A stretch of DNA of 64,000 nucleotides from Miscanthus floridulus (GCF_019320115.1 NC_089589.1:23565273-23629272); one strand, 5' to 3'; shown: positions 24,182 to 36,665, counted from the first letter of the stretch. Notes: generated by a model not told the origin, from the letters alone. A program made the numbers and translations.

Positions 24182-27100
24182 TGTAGCACCCAGTTTTAAG
24201 AACAAAACCAGATATCCACCATATGTGAGCCCAGGAGTCAAATCTCACATATAGCTACAAATAAGGGTAATATCAAAAGACAATGCTTAAATACATAGCG
24301 TATTAGTATAAAGAATATAACCTCAGAGTATGGACAGCGGAAAGACAACTCCAATCTTCAAGCGAAGACACCAAATCCACAGGGACAACTGACTGGTTAA
24401 TCACAAGCCTAATTCCTCCAAACTCTAGTAATCTGGTACCCATCTAGGATTTTTATCCAAATAATTGAAAAAAATAAAACAAGCGTAAGTACACGTCGTA
24501 CTCAACAAATATAACATGGGGTTCATGAGGCTCAAAAGGCTGACACTAGTTTAACTGCGATTAGATTTTAATGAGTCATGATTTTAGCATAGGAGTAGCA
24601 ACAAGTTTATCTCAAGCCCATATAAACACATGATCAGGTAAACATGAATAATGAATAGCATAAACAGTAATGATTAATGAGCATCTTTATCATCAGTATC
24701 GTCAGTGTTTATCATCTATTCCGTAAATGTTCCAAGGCCGCTCGTGACCGTGAGCACGGCTGATATACCAGTTTTACACTCTGCAGAGGTTGTACACTTT
24801 CACTGTGAGTCGTGATTTACCCTTTCGCCCGAGGTGATCAGTCTCTTGACCCACTACCAAGGAAGGTCGGCAGGGTTCACTATGAAGCCTTTCAAAGGTT
24901 CGTCTAACAAGTTAGGGCCATTAGATTCACTCGGCAAACAGATGTAGAAACCCCCCTGTCGAATGGCACAATTCCATCACGGCTATACACATAAGAGTAG
25001 AGGCTGTCCTATACCCGATTCGTCAAGCCATTCTTACGCCAATAAAGGTAACCGCTAACAAGCTAGAAAAGGTCCTCATACTGAGCGAAAGCCAGAGCCA
25101 TGTAGCCCTCACAGCTGTACTGTAAGTCCCGGATGATCACTTACAGATAAGTCCTTAGGGAGAGAAATCTAGAGCACCATAAAATAGCCCAATGCTCTAG
25201 CCCCCTTGTTCCATGTTGCTAAAAAGTATCTTTTAATGTTTATTGCATATTACATTAGTCAAGTTACAAGATCATGGTTGTAGTGGAGCACTAGCATCAT
25301 ACTACCCAATGCAATACCCCAAAGATATCAAGGAATCCAGGATATCAAATAGCTAGGAAAATTACTACGGTTGCCAAGGTAGACACATGCAGTATGATTT
25401 AAATGATTAAAGGTATATAGGACAACAAGGAAGATCCCATGCTATACTTGCCTTAAACACCGATCCTTCGGTAAGCTTTAATCTTCAACGCTCTTCTGCT
25501 TCTTCTTAATCACCACGTATATCTCACCGACTGGACGTAATCATAAAACACCACACAAGCATCCATACAATCATACACGAAGCAAACAATAGATCTAAAT
25601 TAGAACAGTACACCAATCATAGAAAAATAAGTAAAAGAGTTTGAAACACGATTCTACACATCGCTACGAACACACGGTCGCGAGAACACGCTAATCGGAG
25701 TTACGGTTTGAGAGAAACGAATACCGAGATTTTTATATTATATTAAAGAAAAAGCCTATGTGCTTGATTTATTTAAATTGAGCAAAACCAAGTGAAAAGT
25801 TGTTTAGACCAGATTACTCAAAACATAATTTAATTCAAAAGCCAGGTAAAACTACTCATAGTTTATTTATAAAGAATGTCATATAATTCAATCAAGTTAA
25901 ACTTTATCTTTGCAAAGGAAAAAGGTGTATGTGAAAGCATCTAAACGTGTTTGTCATATATGCAACATGTTTAAACTAAGCGAATTATTGCTAAAAGCAT
26001 GTTTAATTTGGTATTAATCGAATTGACATTTGACTTGTGAAAACGCTGAGGTTAAACTTGTTTCAGTTACATGAACATTAGTCATATTAATATTTAAATT
26101 AATAAGCTCATACGTCACTAACTTGTAGATTACAGAAACCAAGAAAAACCTGTACGTGCAAACGTGTGGGGCAGATGTGCTATGTATATGTGCAGATTTG
26201 CATGTTCATCTGCGCTTAGGCATGCATCAACCGTGCATGGTGCTTGCTCTGTGACGAGGATGCAGGCGAGGTTTGCGTGGTCTGGACCAGCGAAGGCACG
26301 AGACGCTAAGCTTGGAAAGCAAGGTGAACAACTCCAACAGCTGGGCGACTTACGTGATGGCGAGTTCATCCAGGTAGAGTGACGATGGTTGCTCGCGATT
26401 GAGGCGGAGAGACGATGAGCTGGCCGACGGCAGGGGCGGCATAGAGGCTCGGAAAGTGGGCACAGGCGAGACTGAATGGCAGCAGGGCTCTCGGTTGGGC
26501 GTATTGCGGCAGGAAAAGGCCGGCGCTCGACGTGGACTGCGATAGGAAAGAGAAGCAAACAAAAGAGAACCTAAAGGAATTGAGAGGGAACAAGATACAC
26601 CAGGGTGTTGTCCAACCTTCATGCAAACCCAGCGATGAGGAGAAGAACGATGATGTACAGCTCGACGAGGCGGCAACGGGCAGCGCGACGGCGACGGCGA
26701 GAGATGGATGAGAAAAATCTGATTTACTACACGAGGGATTTCCCAAACTAGGGCCTCCCCTTACGGTAGTTTTGGTGTGCTTTGCCCAAGGGGTTGGTTG
26801 ATATATATACGAAGAAAAACTCCCCACGTCTACGTCAACTAGCGATATGGTACTAACTGATGTTACCCCCTCCACATTTACTAATGAGCCTAAATAATCA
26901 TTAAAGCCCATTAGTAAATAAATGCATAGGCCTTTAGGATTTATTAGGATTATTGCACATGGGCTTTGAGCGTTGGGAAAAATAAGAGATTTATTATTTT
27001 CGGAATTAATTAATTTCATAGATAAAATAATTCTAGAAAAGTCCAGAATTGATATTTAAGCCACGAAAAATACTCCGAGACCTCCGAAAATTGGGGGAAA

Positions 27101-27457
27101 ATTCTCAGAGACACTTTGGAACATGATGAACCCAAATAAAGTATTTGGAGCTCATAAAAAGATTGTTGGGAAGTTGGAACATAAAGATTAAGGTGAAAGA
27201 GGTAGGAATTAAATTTCAGAAAAAGCTAAAAAATTCATAGAGATAGATATTCGTCTCCTAAACGTATAAAAAACACACATTTTGCACATAGAAACACGAG
27301 GTGCGACCGGCATGAATGCGACAAACCTGTTTCTACCTTATGATAAATTTTAAATTATTGAAATTTTTTATTTTCCTATGTTTTCATGTGCAAAAAAAAT
27401 TCACAAATAAATCATTTTAACTCTATTTTCAAAAGTGGCAAATTTTAGGGTGTTACA
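24182..27457 (-). repeat. LARD array LTR 2 (chimeric middle LTR)
   Basis: 3276 bp. At left-half diagnostic sites (24232, 24419, 24429, 24445, 24446, 24616, 24842) it matches LTR 3. From 25366 rightward it matches LTR 1. This is the pattern expected of an LTR formed by unequal crossing-over between the outer LTRs. Confidence 0.9.
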
Positions 27458-29483
27458 ATTCTACCCCCCTTAAGATGAATCTCGTCCCCGAGATTCGGAC
27501 GACGTCGACTGGGAGATAGAGATACTTCGTCTTCAGACTCTTCTTTACTTCATCGTGTAGTTCCATCGTCTTGATCAGAATCCCACTTTACTTTGCATAC
27601 CTGTTAATCTTACTCCAAGTAACTTGTCAAACTAACTCCAAGATTATGACAGGTACCTTGAACAATTCTTAGGTAACTCCAATCCCTAGACCATCTTTCC
27701 TTTTTAGTTCGTAATATCAATTCTCTTTCTTAGTATATTCACCTTCCAACGAAGTCTTACGAATCTCTTGGTCAGAAGGATATTCTACTACCAACCTTTA
27801 AAACATTAATGATCCTGGTCAAGTTGCTCAAACTTGGAATACAATTCTTAGTCCTTGGTGTCACCCGAACCTTCCTAGCACAATTCTCCATTGCTAAGAG
27901 CATCGGTCATGACTTTTGCTTCTCCAAGTGATAGCACTTTTCCAAGTCCTCCATTTCATTCCAACGAGGATATCACAAGCTTAAGACCAACTCGGTGAAG
28001 ATGTCCTGTAGATTCTTATGATCCTCCTATATGTCACTTTTACTTCCAAAAAGATATTACTTCCATGCTTCACAATGGATAACTCTAGATCACATGTCGG
28101 TTAGTTCAACTCACGCTTCCTTAGTTGACTTAATGAACAAGGTACTACATTTTTATTCTTGCATAGGACACATCCCACATCTTGACAAGGTGCATCCTTG
28201 TAGATATGAAGGTCTCGTCCGGATCTGGCAAAGCTAATACATAGATTTTACTTCAACCTCTTCTTGGACTCCTTCAACACTTAGCTGAGGTTTCCTTATC
28301 CAAATTAACTTGAAAACTTCTCCAGTAGCTCTATAAAAATCTTGATGATCTCGGATAAACCTTCCTTGAACCTCTAACTAAACCTCATTGAAACTAAGTT
28401 TCTCTGACATCTTTGAGTACCACCATGCTTCCACTGCGCAAACTAGAACGTAGGATACTTCACCTTACAAATTCTTCAACTTGGCTACCCCCCTTAAGAA
28501 AAGAAAAACTAGGGGACACCAAAGTATAGCTTGCATCTCCTTCTAGATGAGCTAACTAATATCTTGACGTTCCGCCATCCCAATGATACTCTTGTATATG
28601 GGCAAGAACAAGAAATCTGGAATTCCTCGCGAGCAGAAAAACAGCAGCGGCGTAAAATGGTTGTAACTCTCATTCTATTAATCCAATGATACTGTAGCTT
28701 ATACCGTTGGAAAGCTTATAAAATTCTCTACAACTTTCTTATAGAACACTTTTCCAAATTCCACAGTTAACTTGATAAAAAAACCATGCACAATAGAAAC
28801 TGTTCTAGGTTCCAAACAGTACAGATGCATCGCCTTATGATTTTCATATCTCCCTAACCAAAATAGCTATCAGGATGATTCTTGCGCTCAAAGAAAGATA
28901 TTGAAGTCTACTTTTGTCCAGAATTTTCTCATGATTTATGATCTTCCAAATCAGAGATATAAGCCAAAGAGTGCAGACTGCTCCAAAAAAAATAGGATAG
29001 GGGAAACAGAAGAATACCATACCCCAACTATTTGTTTCACTAATCCTTATACCTTAGGCCTATAAACTAAATAAAATTATGGGAACACCCAACAAGATCA
29101 TTGCAATCGTTACAAAGATTCGAAACAATCATGAGCATAATAACAATTCAACAAGCATTAAAGATTCACAATTCAATCATTGTCTCGACTTGCGATACTA
29201 TCATCCTCATTGTATTAGGGGTAACAATCCTAAGACTCGTCTTCAGGTTACGCAAGAAGGTGATGAGGGATAGTTCTAAAAGCATATCAAACCAAGGAGT
29301 AAAGATGAGAACAAAAGCTTAAAACAAGCATCAAGGAGGAGTTAAATAACAAGGATAGATATATAGTACAGAAGAAAATATCAAGATTTATGGAACAAGG
29401 ATTTTATACCAATTTCAAAACCTTAAGACGGCCAATTTCTAACTAGGCTTGCGTCCTACAGTCAGCATTTCTCTGATACCACT
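27458..29483 (-). other. LARD internal region 2 (non-coding)
   Basis: Almost identical to internal region 1: same length, one difference noticed, same purine tract beside its left LTR and same PBS at its right end. It carries no intact ORF of recognisable function. Confidence 0.85.
29470..29481 (-). promoter_or_regulatory. Primer-binding site, second internal region
   Basis: TGGTATCAGAGA on the minus strand, two bases from the LTR 3 terminus, identical to the site at 24168-24179. Confidence 0.8.
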
Positions 29484-32400
29484 TGTACCACCCAGTTTTA
29501 AGAACAAAACCAGATATCCACCATATGTGAGCCCAGGAGTCAAATCTCACATATAGCTACAAATAAGGGTAATATCAAAAGACAATGCTTAAATACATAG
29601 CGTATTAGTATAAAGAATATAACCTCAGAGTATGGACAGCGGAAAGACAACTCCAATCTTCAAGCGAAGACACCAAATCCACAGGGACAACTGACTGGTT
29701 GATCACAAGCCTAATTCCTCCAAACTCTAGTAATCTGGTACCCATCTAGGATTTTTATCCAAATAATTGAAAAAAATAAAACAAGCGTAAGTACACGTCG
29801 TACTCAACAAATATAACATGGGGTTCATGAGGCTCAAAAGGCTGACACTAGTTTAACTGCGATTAGATTTTAATGAGTCATGATTTTAGCATAGGAGTAG
29901 CAACAAGTTTATCTCAAGCCCATATAAACACATGATCAGGTAAACATGAATAATGAATAGCATAAACAGTAATGATTAATGAGCATCTTTATCATCAGTA
30001 TCGTCAGTGTTCATCATCTATTCCGTAAATGTTCCAAGGCCGCTCGTGACCGTGAGCACGGCTGATATACCAGTTTTACACTCTGTAGAGGTTGTACACT
30101 TTCACTGTGAGTCGTGATTTACCCTTTCGCCCGAGGTGATCAGTCTCTTGACCCACTACCAAGGAAGGTCGGCAGGGTTCACTATGAAGCCTTTCAAAGG
30201 TTCGTCTAACAAGTTAGGGCCATTAGATTCACTCGGCAAACAGATGTAGAAACCCCCCTGTCGAATGGCACAATTCCATCACGGCTATACACATAAGAGT
30301 AGAGGCTGTCCTATACCCGATTCGTCAAGCCATTCTTACGCCAATAAAGGTAACCGCTAACAAGCTAGAAAAGGTCCTCATACTGAGCGAAAGCCAGAGC
30401 CATGTAGCCCTCACAGCTGTACTGTAAGTCCCGGATGATCACTTACAGATAAGTCCTTAGGGAGAGAAATCTAGAGCACCATAAAATAGCCCAATGCTCT
30501 AGCCCCCTTGTTCCATGTTGCTAAAAAGTATCTTTTAATGTTTATTGCATATTACATTAGTCAAGTTACAAGATCATGGTTGTAGTGGAGCACTAGCATC
30601 ATACTACCCAATGCAATACCCCAAAGATATCAAGGAATCCAGGATATCAAATAGCTAGGAAAATTACAACGGTTGCCAAGGTAGACACATGCAGTATGAT
30701 TTAAATGATTAAAGGTATATAGGACAACAAGGAAGATCCCATGCTATACTTGCCTTAAACACCGATCCTTCGGTAAGCTTTAATCTTCAACGCTCTTCTG
30801 CTTCTTCTTAATCACCACGTATATCTCACCGACTGGACGTAATCATAAAACATCACACAAGCATCCATACAATCATACACGAAGCAAACAATAGATCTAA
30901 ATTAGAACAGTACACCAATCATAGAAAAATAAGTAAAAGAGTTTGAAACACGATTCTACACATCGCTACGAACACACGGTCGCGAGAACACGCTAATCGG
31001 AGCTACGGTTTGAGAGAAACGAATACCGAGATTTTTATATTATATTAAAGAAAAAGCCTATGTGCTTGATTTATTTAAATTGAGCAAAACCAAGTGAAAA
31101 GTTGTTTAGACCAGATTACTCAAAACATAATTTAATTCAAAAGCCAGGTAAAACTACTCATAGTTTATTTATAAAGAATGTCATATAATTCAATCAAGTT
31201 AAACTTTATCTTTGCAAAGGAAAAAGGTGTATGTGAAAGCATCTAAACGTGTTTGTCATATATGCAACATGTTTAAACTAAGCGAATTATTGCTAAAAGC
31301 ATGTTTAATTTGGTATTAATCGAATTGACATTTGACTTGTGAAAACGCTGAGGTTAAACTTGTTTCAGTTACATGAACATTAGTCATATTAATATTTAAA
31401 TTAATAAGCTCATACGTCACTAACTTGTAGATTACAGAAACCAAGAAAAACCTGTACGTGCAAACGTGTGGGGCAGATGTGCTATGTATATGTGCAGATT
31501 TGCATGTTCATCTGCGCTTAGGCATGCATCAACCGTGCATGGTGCTTGCTCTGTGACGAGGATGCAGGCGAGGTTTGCGTGGTCTGGACCAGCGAAGGCA
31601 CGAGACGCTAAGCTTGGAAAGCAAGGTGAACAACTCCAACAGCTGGGCGACTTACGTGATGGCGAGTTCATCCAGGTAGAGTGACGATGGTTGCTCGCGA
31701 TTGAGGCGGAGAGACGATGAGCTGGCCGACGGCAGGGGCGGCATAGAGGCTCGGAAAGTGGGCACAGGCGAGACTGAATGGCAGCAGGGCTCTCGGTTGG
31801 GCGTATTGCGGCAGGAAAAGGCCGGACGATGGTTGCTCGCGATTGAGGCGGAGAGACGATGAGCTGGCCGACGGCAGGGGCGGCATAGAGGCTCGGAAAG
31901 TGGGCACAGGCGAGACTGAATGGCAGCAGGGCTCTCGGTTGGGCGTATTGCGGCAGTAAAAGGCCGGCGCTCGACGTGGACTGCGATAGGAAAGAGAAGC
32001 AAACAAAAGAGAACCTAAAGGAATTGAGAGGGAACAAGATACACCAGGGTGTTGTCCAACCTTCATGCAAACCCAGCGATGAGGAGAAGAACGATGATGT
32101 ACAGCTCGACGAGGCGGCAACGGGCAGCGCGACGGCGACGGCGAGAGATGGATGAGAAAAATCTGATTTACTACACGAGGGATTTCCCAAACTAGGGCCT
32201 CCCCTTATGGTAGTTTTGGTGTGCTTTGGCCAAGGGGTTGGTTGATATATATACGAAGAAAAACTCCCCACGTCTACGTCAACTAGCGATATGGTACTAA
32301 TTGATGTTACCCCCTCCACATTTACTAATGAGCCTAAATAATCATTAAAGCCCATTAGTAAATAAATGCATGGGCCTTTAGGATTTATTAGGATTATTGC

Positions 32401-32901
32401 ACATGGGCTTTGAGCGTTGGGAAAAATAAGAGATTTATTATTTTCGGAATTAATTAGTTTCATAGATAAAATAATTCTAGAAAAGTCCAGAATTGATATT
32501 TAAGCCACGAAAAATACTCCGAGACCTCCGAAAATTGGGGGAAAATTCTCAGAGACACTTTGGAACATGATGAACCCAAATAAAGTATTTGGAGCTCATA
32601 AAAAGATTGTTGGGAAGTTGGAACATAAAGATTAAGGTGAAAGAGGTAGGAATTAAATTTCAGAAAAAGCTAAAAAATTCATAGAGATAGATATTCGTCT
32701 CCTAAACGTATAAAAAACACACATTTTGCACATAGAAACACGAGGTGCGACCGGCATGAATGCGACAAACCTGTTTCTACCTTATGATAAATTTTAAATT
32801 ATTGAAATTTTTTATTTTCCTATGTTTTCATGTGCACAAAAAATTCACAAATAAATCATTTTAACTCTATTTTCAAAAGTGGCAAATTTTAGGGTGTTAC
32901 A
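29484..32901 (-). repeat. LARD array LTR 3 with internal duplication
   Basis: 3418 bp, longer than the other LTRs by exactly the length of a 142-bp tandem duplication. Its left end reads TGTACCACCC where the others read TGTAGCACCC. Private changes include T30086, A30668, T30853 and C31003. The duplication fuses LTR reading frames into a 343-codon ORF (31432-32463), which is an artefact, not a gene. Confidence 0.88.
31683..31966. repeat. 142-bp tandem duplication in LTR 3
   Basis: Two adjacent copies (31683-31824 and 31825-31966), each starting GACGATGGTTGCTCG, differ at one noticed base (CAGGAAAAGG against CAGTAAAAGG). Absent from LTRs 1 and 2. Confidence 0.9.
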
Positions 32902-33271
32902 GCAGTTCCACCCAAGGGGAATACTTCTCTGCGCACACAGGGTTCTCTACAAACACCGCTACCAGGGCTAACACGAGAACAACACACGCAGAGGTTTCTC
33001 CTCTAGGATCCCTAGCATAGAGACTTCGCCCCATATGAACGAGCTTGAAGGAAGGCAGGGATTCAAACAGGAAAGCTTAATTCATTTTCACAGAGCAAGC
33101 TTACATACGGCTTTCCCTTTTGGGAAACCCAAGCACTTAGCACAAATCTTAGGGATTACCTTACAAGCGCAGGATGATCACAGGGACCTCCTTTATTCTC
33201 TAATTTACAAAGATGGAGTGATACAACGGCAGTGGGTGATTACTACTAATGATGGATTGATTCTCAGAGTG
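32902..33271 (-). mobile_element. EPRV leader unit 1, right part
   Basis: Continuation of 18565-18879 after the LARD. It ends where the minus-strand phrase CACTCTGAGAATC joins CCGATCTATTTGG, the PBS-proximal end of unit 2. The leader ORF seen in the other units is interrupted here by the LARD and, separately, by an in-frame TGA where the others have CGA. Confidence 0.75.
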
Positions 33272-34243
33272 CCAAATAGATCGGGGTACCTTCTAACGAG
33301 AACTCGAACGGATTCGAAATTCAAATTCTAAATTTTCGAGTTACTATTCATAGCACTATCCAAATTCTGCGTTCACTATTCAAATTCACGGCTACTATTC
33401 AAATTCGGAATATGAACAGTGGCTCAACCACTTTACTATTTAAGGCACGAGGCCTCAGCAGATATGGCGAGACATCGCTTTCACTCGCAAATATTATATT
33501 GATGACGGATGAGTGAGTGAGTGATTAGCGAATATAAATATGATATGTCGCTTTCGCGATTAGTTAAGCTAGTGCTTAGTGAATATGAGTATGCGGATGA
33601 ATATTTCTCAGGATCTTTAGCAGGCTGGCGAGACCAATAGTTCAGCCGGTCGTGCGACTATGCTTGTGACAGTCCTACTTGGTACTCACCGTATGCATCA
33701 CTAGCTCGCTTCAGAACCAGGCTAACCCGATCTACTCCCTCGCTATCCCCAGCCACGAACACACAAGACTCAGGCTCTATCGTCTCCCCAGGCAGTTCCA
33801 CCCAAGGGGAAGACTTCTCTGCGCACACAGGGTTCTCTACAAACGTCGCTACCAGGGCTAACATAAGAACAACACACGAAGAGGTTTCTCCTCTAGGGTC
33901 CCTAGCATAGAGACGTCGCCCCATATGAACGAGCTTGAAGGAAGGCAGGGATTCAAACTGGAAAGCTTAATTCATTTCCACAGAGCAAGCTTACATACGG
34001 CTTTCCCTTTCGGGAAACCCCAAGCACTTAGCACAAACCATAGGGATTACTTTACAAGCGTAGGATGATCATAGGGACCTCCTTTATTCTCTAATTTACA
34101 AAGGTGGAGTGATACAACGGCAGTGGTGATTACTACTAATGATGGATTGATTCTCAGAGTGCTTCTGAGATCATATGTTCATGGTGTATGTGTGTGGGTG
34201 GAGAGTTGGTGGAGTGGATGGTGGATGAGAGTGGGTGAGTGAG
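33272..34243 (-). mobile_element. EPRV leader unit 2 (complete, 972 bp)
   Basis: A full leader copy running on the minus strand from about 40 bases past the expected RNA start (CTCACTCACCC) to the first bases of the primer-binding site (CTATTTGG). It carries a poly(A)-signal-like AATAAA on the minus strand and an 88-codon ORF (33658-33924). Neighbouring units abut it directly. Confidence 0.75.
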
Positions 34244-35283
34244 ATAGATCGGGGGTACCTTCTGACGAGAACTCGAACGGATTCGAAATTCAAATTCTAA
34301 ATTTTCGAGTTACTATTCATAGCACTATTCAAATTCTGCGTTCGCTATTCAAATTTGCGGCTGCTATTCAAATTCAGAATATGAACAGTGGCTTAACCAC
34401 TTTACTATTCAGGGCACGAGGCCTCAGCAGATATGGCGAGATGTCGCTTTCACTCACAAATATTATATTGATGACGGATGAGTGAGTGATTAGCGAATAT
34501 AAATACGATATGTCGCTTTCGCGATTAGTTAAGCTAGTGCTTAGTGAATATGATTAGTGAATATGAGTATACGGATGAATATTTCTCAGGATCTTTAGCA
34601 GGCTGGCGAGACCAATAGTTCAGCCGGTCGTGCGACTATGCTTGTGACAGTCCTACATGGTACTCACCGTATGCATCACTAGCTCGCTTCAGAACCAGAC
34701 TAACCCGGTCTACTCCCTCGCTATCCCCAGCCACGAACACACAGGACTCAGGCTCTATCGTCTCCCCAGGCAGTTCCACCCAAGGGGAACACTTCTCTGC
34801 GCACACAGGGTTCTCTATAAACGCCGCTACCAGGGCTAACACGAGAACAACACACGCAGAGGTTTCTCCTCTAGGGTCCCTAGCATAGAGACGTCGCCCC
34901 ATATGAACGAGCTTGAAGGAAGGCAGGGATTCAAACAGGAAAGCTTAATTCATTTCCACAGAGCAAGCTTACATACGGCTTTCCCTTTCGGAAAACCCCA
35001 AGCACTTAGCACAAACCTTAGGGATTACCTTACAAGCGCAGGATGATCACAGGGACCTCCTTTATTCTCTAATTTACAAAGGTGGAGTGATACAACGGCA
35101 GTGGGTGATTACTACTAATGATGAATTGATTCTTAGAGTGCTTCTGAGATCATATGTTCATGATGTATGTGTGTGGGTGGAGAGTTAGTGGAGTGGGTGG
35201 TGGATGAGAGTGGGTGAGTGAGGCTTCGGTGGTTCTCTTCTGATTGAGCATTCGATGATCCATGAATGCGCACGGCGTCTCTT
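34244..35283 (-). mobile_element. EPRV leader unit 3, joined to promoter
   Basis: A third leader copy. Unlike units 1 and 2 it continues without break into the viral promoter and the 3' end of the genome at its right. It ends at the left with ...CCGATCTAT, just short of the PBS. The 88-codon ORF is at 34636-34902. AT-rich direct repeats of GAATTTGAATAGT-type words lie near the PBS end, as in all units. Confidence 0.75.
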
Positions 35284-35807
35284 CTTATAGCAAGAAGGGA
35301 GCCTTGTGGAGCGTCCTTCAAGCTTATCTTCTGGAGTTCCTTCGAGACAAAGTCTTCACTCATTTGTCTGAGGAGCCTTCGTACTTAAGAAAACATCTGG
35401 CGCCTTCAATTATCATCCTTTACTGTTGCCTGGACAGCTGGACGGAGAATAATTGTCCTGGCTACAGTAGAGTGACTGTATATTCCTTTTGCGCTGTCCT
35501 CCATCGCGCACAGATAGTATCCTTCTGAATATTCTTTGGTATACTCTTCCACGCCCGAATGATTGATGTTGCAAACATCAAATCAAAGATCATGGCATGC
35601 AGTATGTATTGTAATATTATCTCTTCCCCCGGCTAAATTGTTGATAACACCTTATCAACATAGGGAGTATATTTCTTGTATAAATATATTGATATTGAAC
35701 TGAGTCTATATTGACTCTTCAATATTTTCTTCGTTGTCCACTTCTTCAGGTTGCCATATTTCATACCAGGACAACAATTCACGATATTCTTTTCATCATA
35801 TTGAAAT
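35284..35807 (-). promoter_or_regulatory. EPRV promoter and intergenic region
   Basis: On the minus strand this follows the viroplasmin-like ORF. It includes a TATA-like CTATAAG (35284-35290), placed so that transcription would enter leader unit 3. It matches, inverted, 59650-60147 of copy A. It also covers the degraded 3' end of the coding region (about 35633-35807), which is frame-disrupted. Confidence 0.6.
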
Positions 35808-36665
35808 CTAATATTCTGGTCTTTGTCCATGACCACGGATATCCAACATCTCCTCATCATTATCATCATCATCAGATATCTGTATATTCATTTTTGAGTC
35901 ATAGTCTTTCTTAATATTTTCTTCATAGTCTTTCCTTATATTTTCAAATTTTTCATCTATTTTATGTCTTACTTCTTGTAAGACTTCTTCTTTTATATCT
36001 TTCTTCAACAAAGAAATTCTTGCTTCAAGTCTTTCTTTTAACTTTTTCTCAAGAACTTCTTCATTCAATGATTCTGTGTCTCTTTTCATAGCATCTTTAT
36101 ATGTGGATACCCTTGAAGGTCCTTCTTCTCTTATATTAACACCTGGCAAATTTATCTTCACATCTTTTGCCCTTTTATATTTTTGAATATAATCTTTTGC
36201 TGCTGGTTCTATGAAATAATTTACTCCCAAAATACTTCTTGCATATGAGAGAGCTTGATCAATATCTGAATATTTTTTCCATGATACACCTCCATCATTT
36301 TCTCTTTCAACCTGTTGAGCTATAATTGATTCAAATGTTACATATATTCCTGGTATTTTTCCTCTATATATAACATATATGGGTCTTTTCTCTATATTGA
36401 TAGATGATTCTTTCGGTTGTATCTTTCTATTGATCATATGAAAATATTCAGCCAAACTATTTAATATTGCTAGCATATATCCTTTATCTTCTCTTTTATT
36501 ATTATATTGGAACCAAAAATTGTCTAGAATGCATTCTTGTATATCATCTAGAACAATATGGTCTCTAGGTTTGAATTTATAAGTATTCGGTGGGAAAATT
36601 CTTAGCTTATTATCAATTCCAAAGCTAAAACATTTAACCCCAATAGGGCTTGTTCCTCTCTTCAT
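35808..36665 (-). CDS. EPRV viroplasmin/transactivator-like protein
   Basis: 285 codons, the only long EPRV ORF here without an internal stop. Residues about 90-150 (VIYRGKIPGIYVTFE ... VSWKKYSDIDQALSYA) fit the caulimovirus viroplasmin / RNase H1 N-terminal fold. The C-terminal half is charged and probably coiled coil, ending in an acidic run. In caulimoviruses that have one, this protein builds inclusion bodies and promotes reinitiation on the polycistronic RNA. Its ATG overlaps the preceding polymerase stop as ATGA. Domain assignment is from family knowledge; expression from this locus is doubtful because the rest of the genome is broken. Confidence 0.65.
   Translation of the reverse strand: MKRGTSPIGVKCFSFGIDNKLRIFPPNTYKFKPRDHIVLDDIQECILDNFWFQYNNKREDKGYMLAILNSLAEYFHMINRKIQPKESSINIEKRPIYVIYRGKIPGIYVTFESIIAQQVERENDGGVSWKKYSDIDQALSYARSILGVNYFIEPAAKDYIQKYKRAKDVKINLPGVNIREEGPSRVSTYKDAMKRDTESLNEEVLEKKLKERLEARISLLKKDIKEEVLQEVRHKIDEKFENIRKDYEENIKKDYDSKMNIQISDDDDNDEEMLDIRGHGQRPEY

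Larger units (their letters stand above)
18880..32901 (-). mobile_element. LARD-like LTR retroelement, tandem 3-LTR array
   Basis: The 14,022-bp insertion is flanked by GCAGT (18875-18879 and 32902-32906). It has three LTRs (3276, 3276 and 3418 bp) and two 2026-bp internal regions, repeating with a 5302-bp period. The termini are TGTAGCACCC...GTGTTACA. Internal regions have a PBS for initiator tRNA-Met and a purine-rich tract but no intact coding sequence, which fits a non-autonomous large retrotransposon derivative. It splits one EPRV leader unit. The ORFs inside are short and repeat because the DNA repeats. Confidence 0.9.

Noticed and set aside
18880..32901. Satellite or CRISPR-like array
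   Set aside because: The 5.3-kb period, LTR termini, PBS, purine tracts and target duplication identify it as a recombined LTR element.
33035..33331. 98-codon plus-strand ORF in EPRV leader unit 1
   Set aside because: It is antisense to the viral leader, present in only one of the leader copies and without a recognisable domain.
35633..35872. 79-codon ORF after the viroplasmin-like gene
   Set aside because: It is the frame-shifted 3' end of the viral coding region; the same DNA is read in another frame at 59600-59714.
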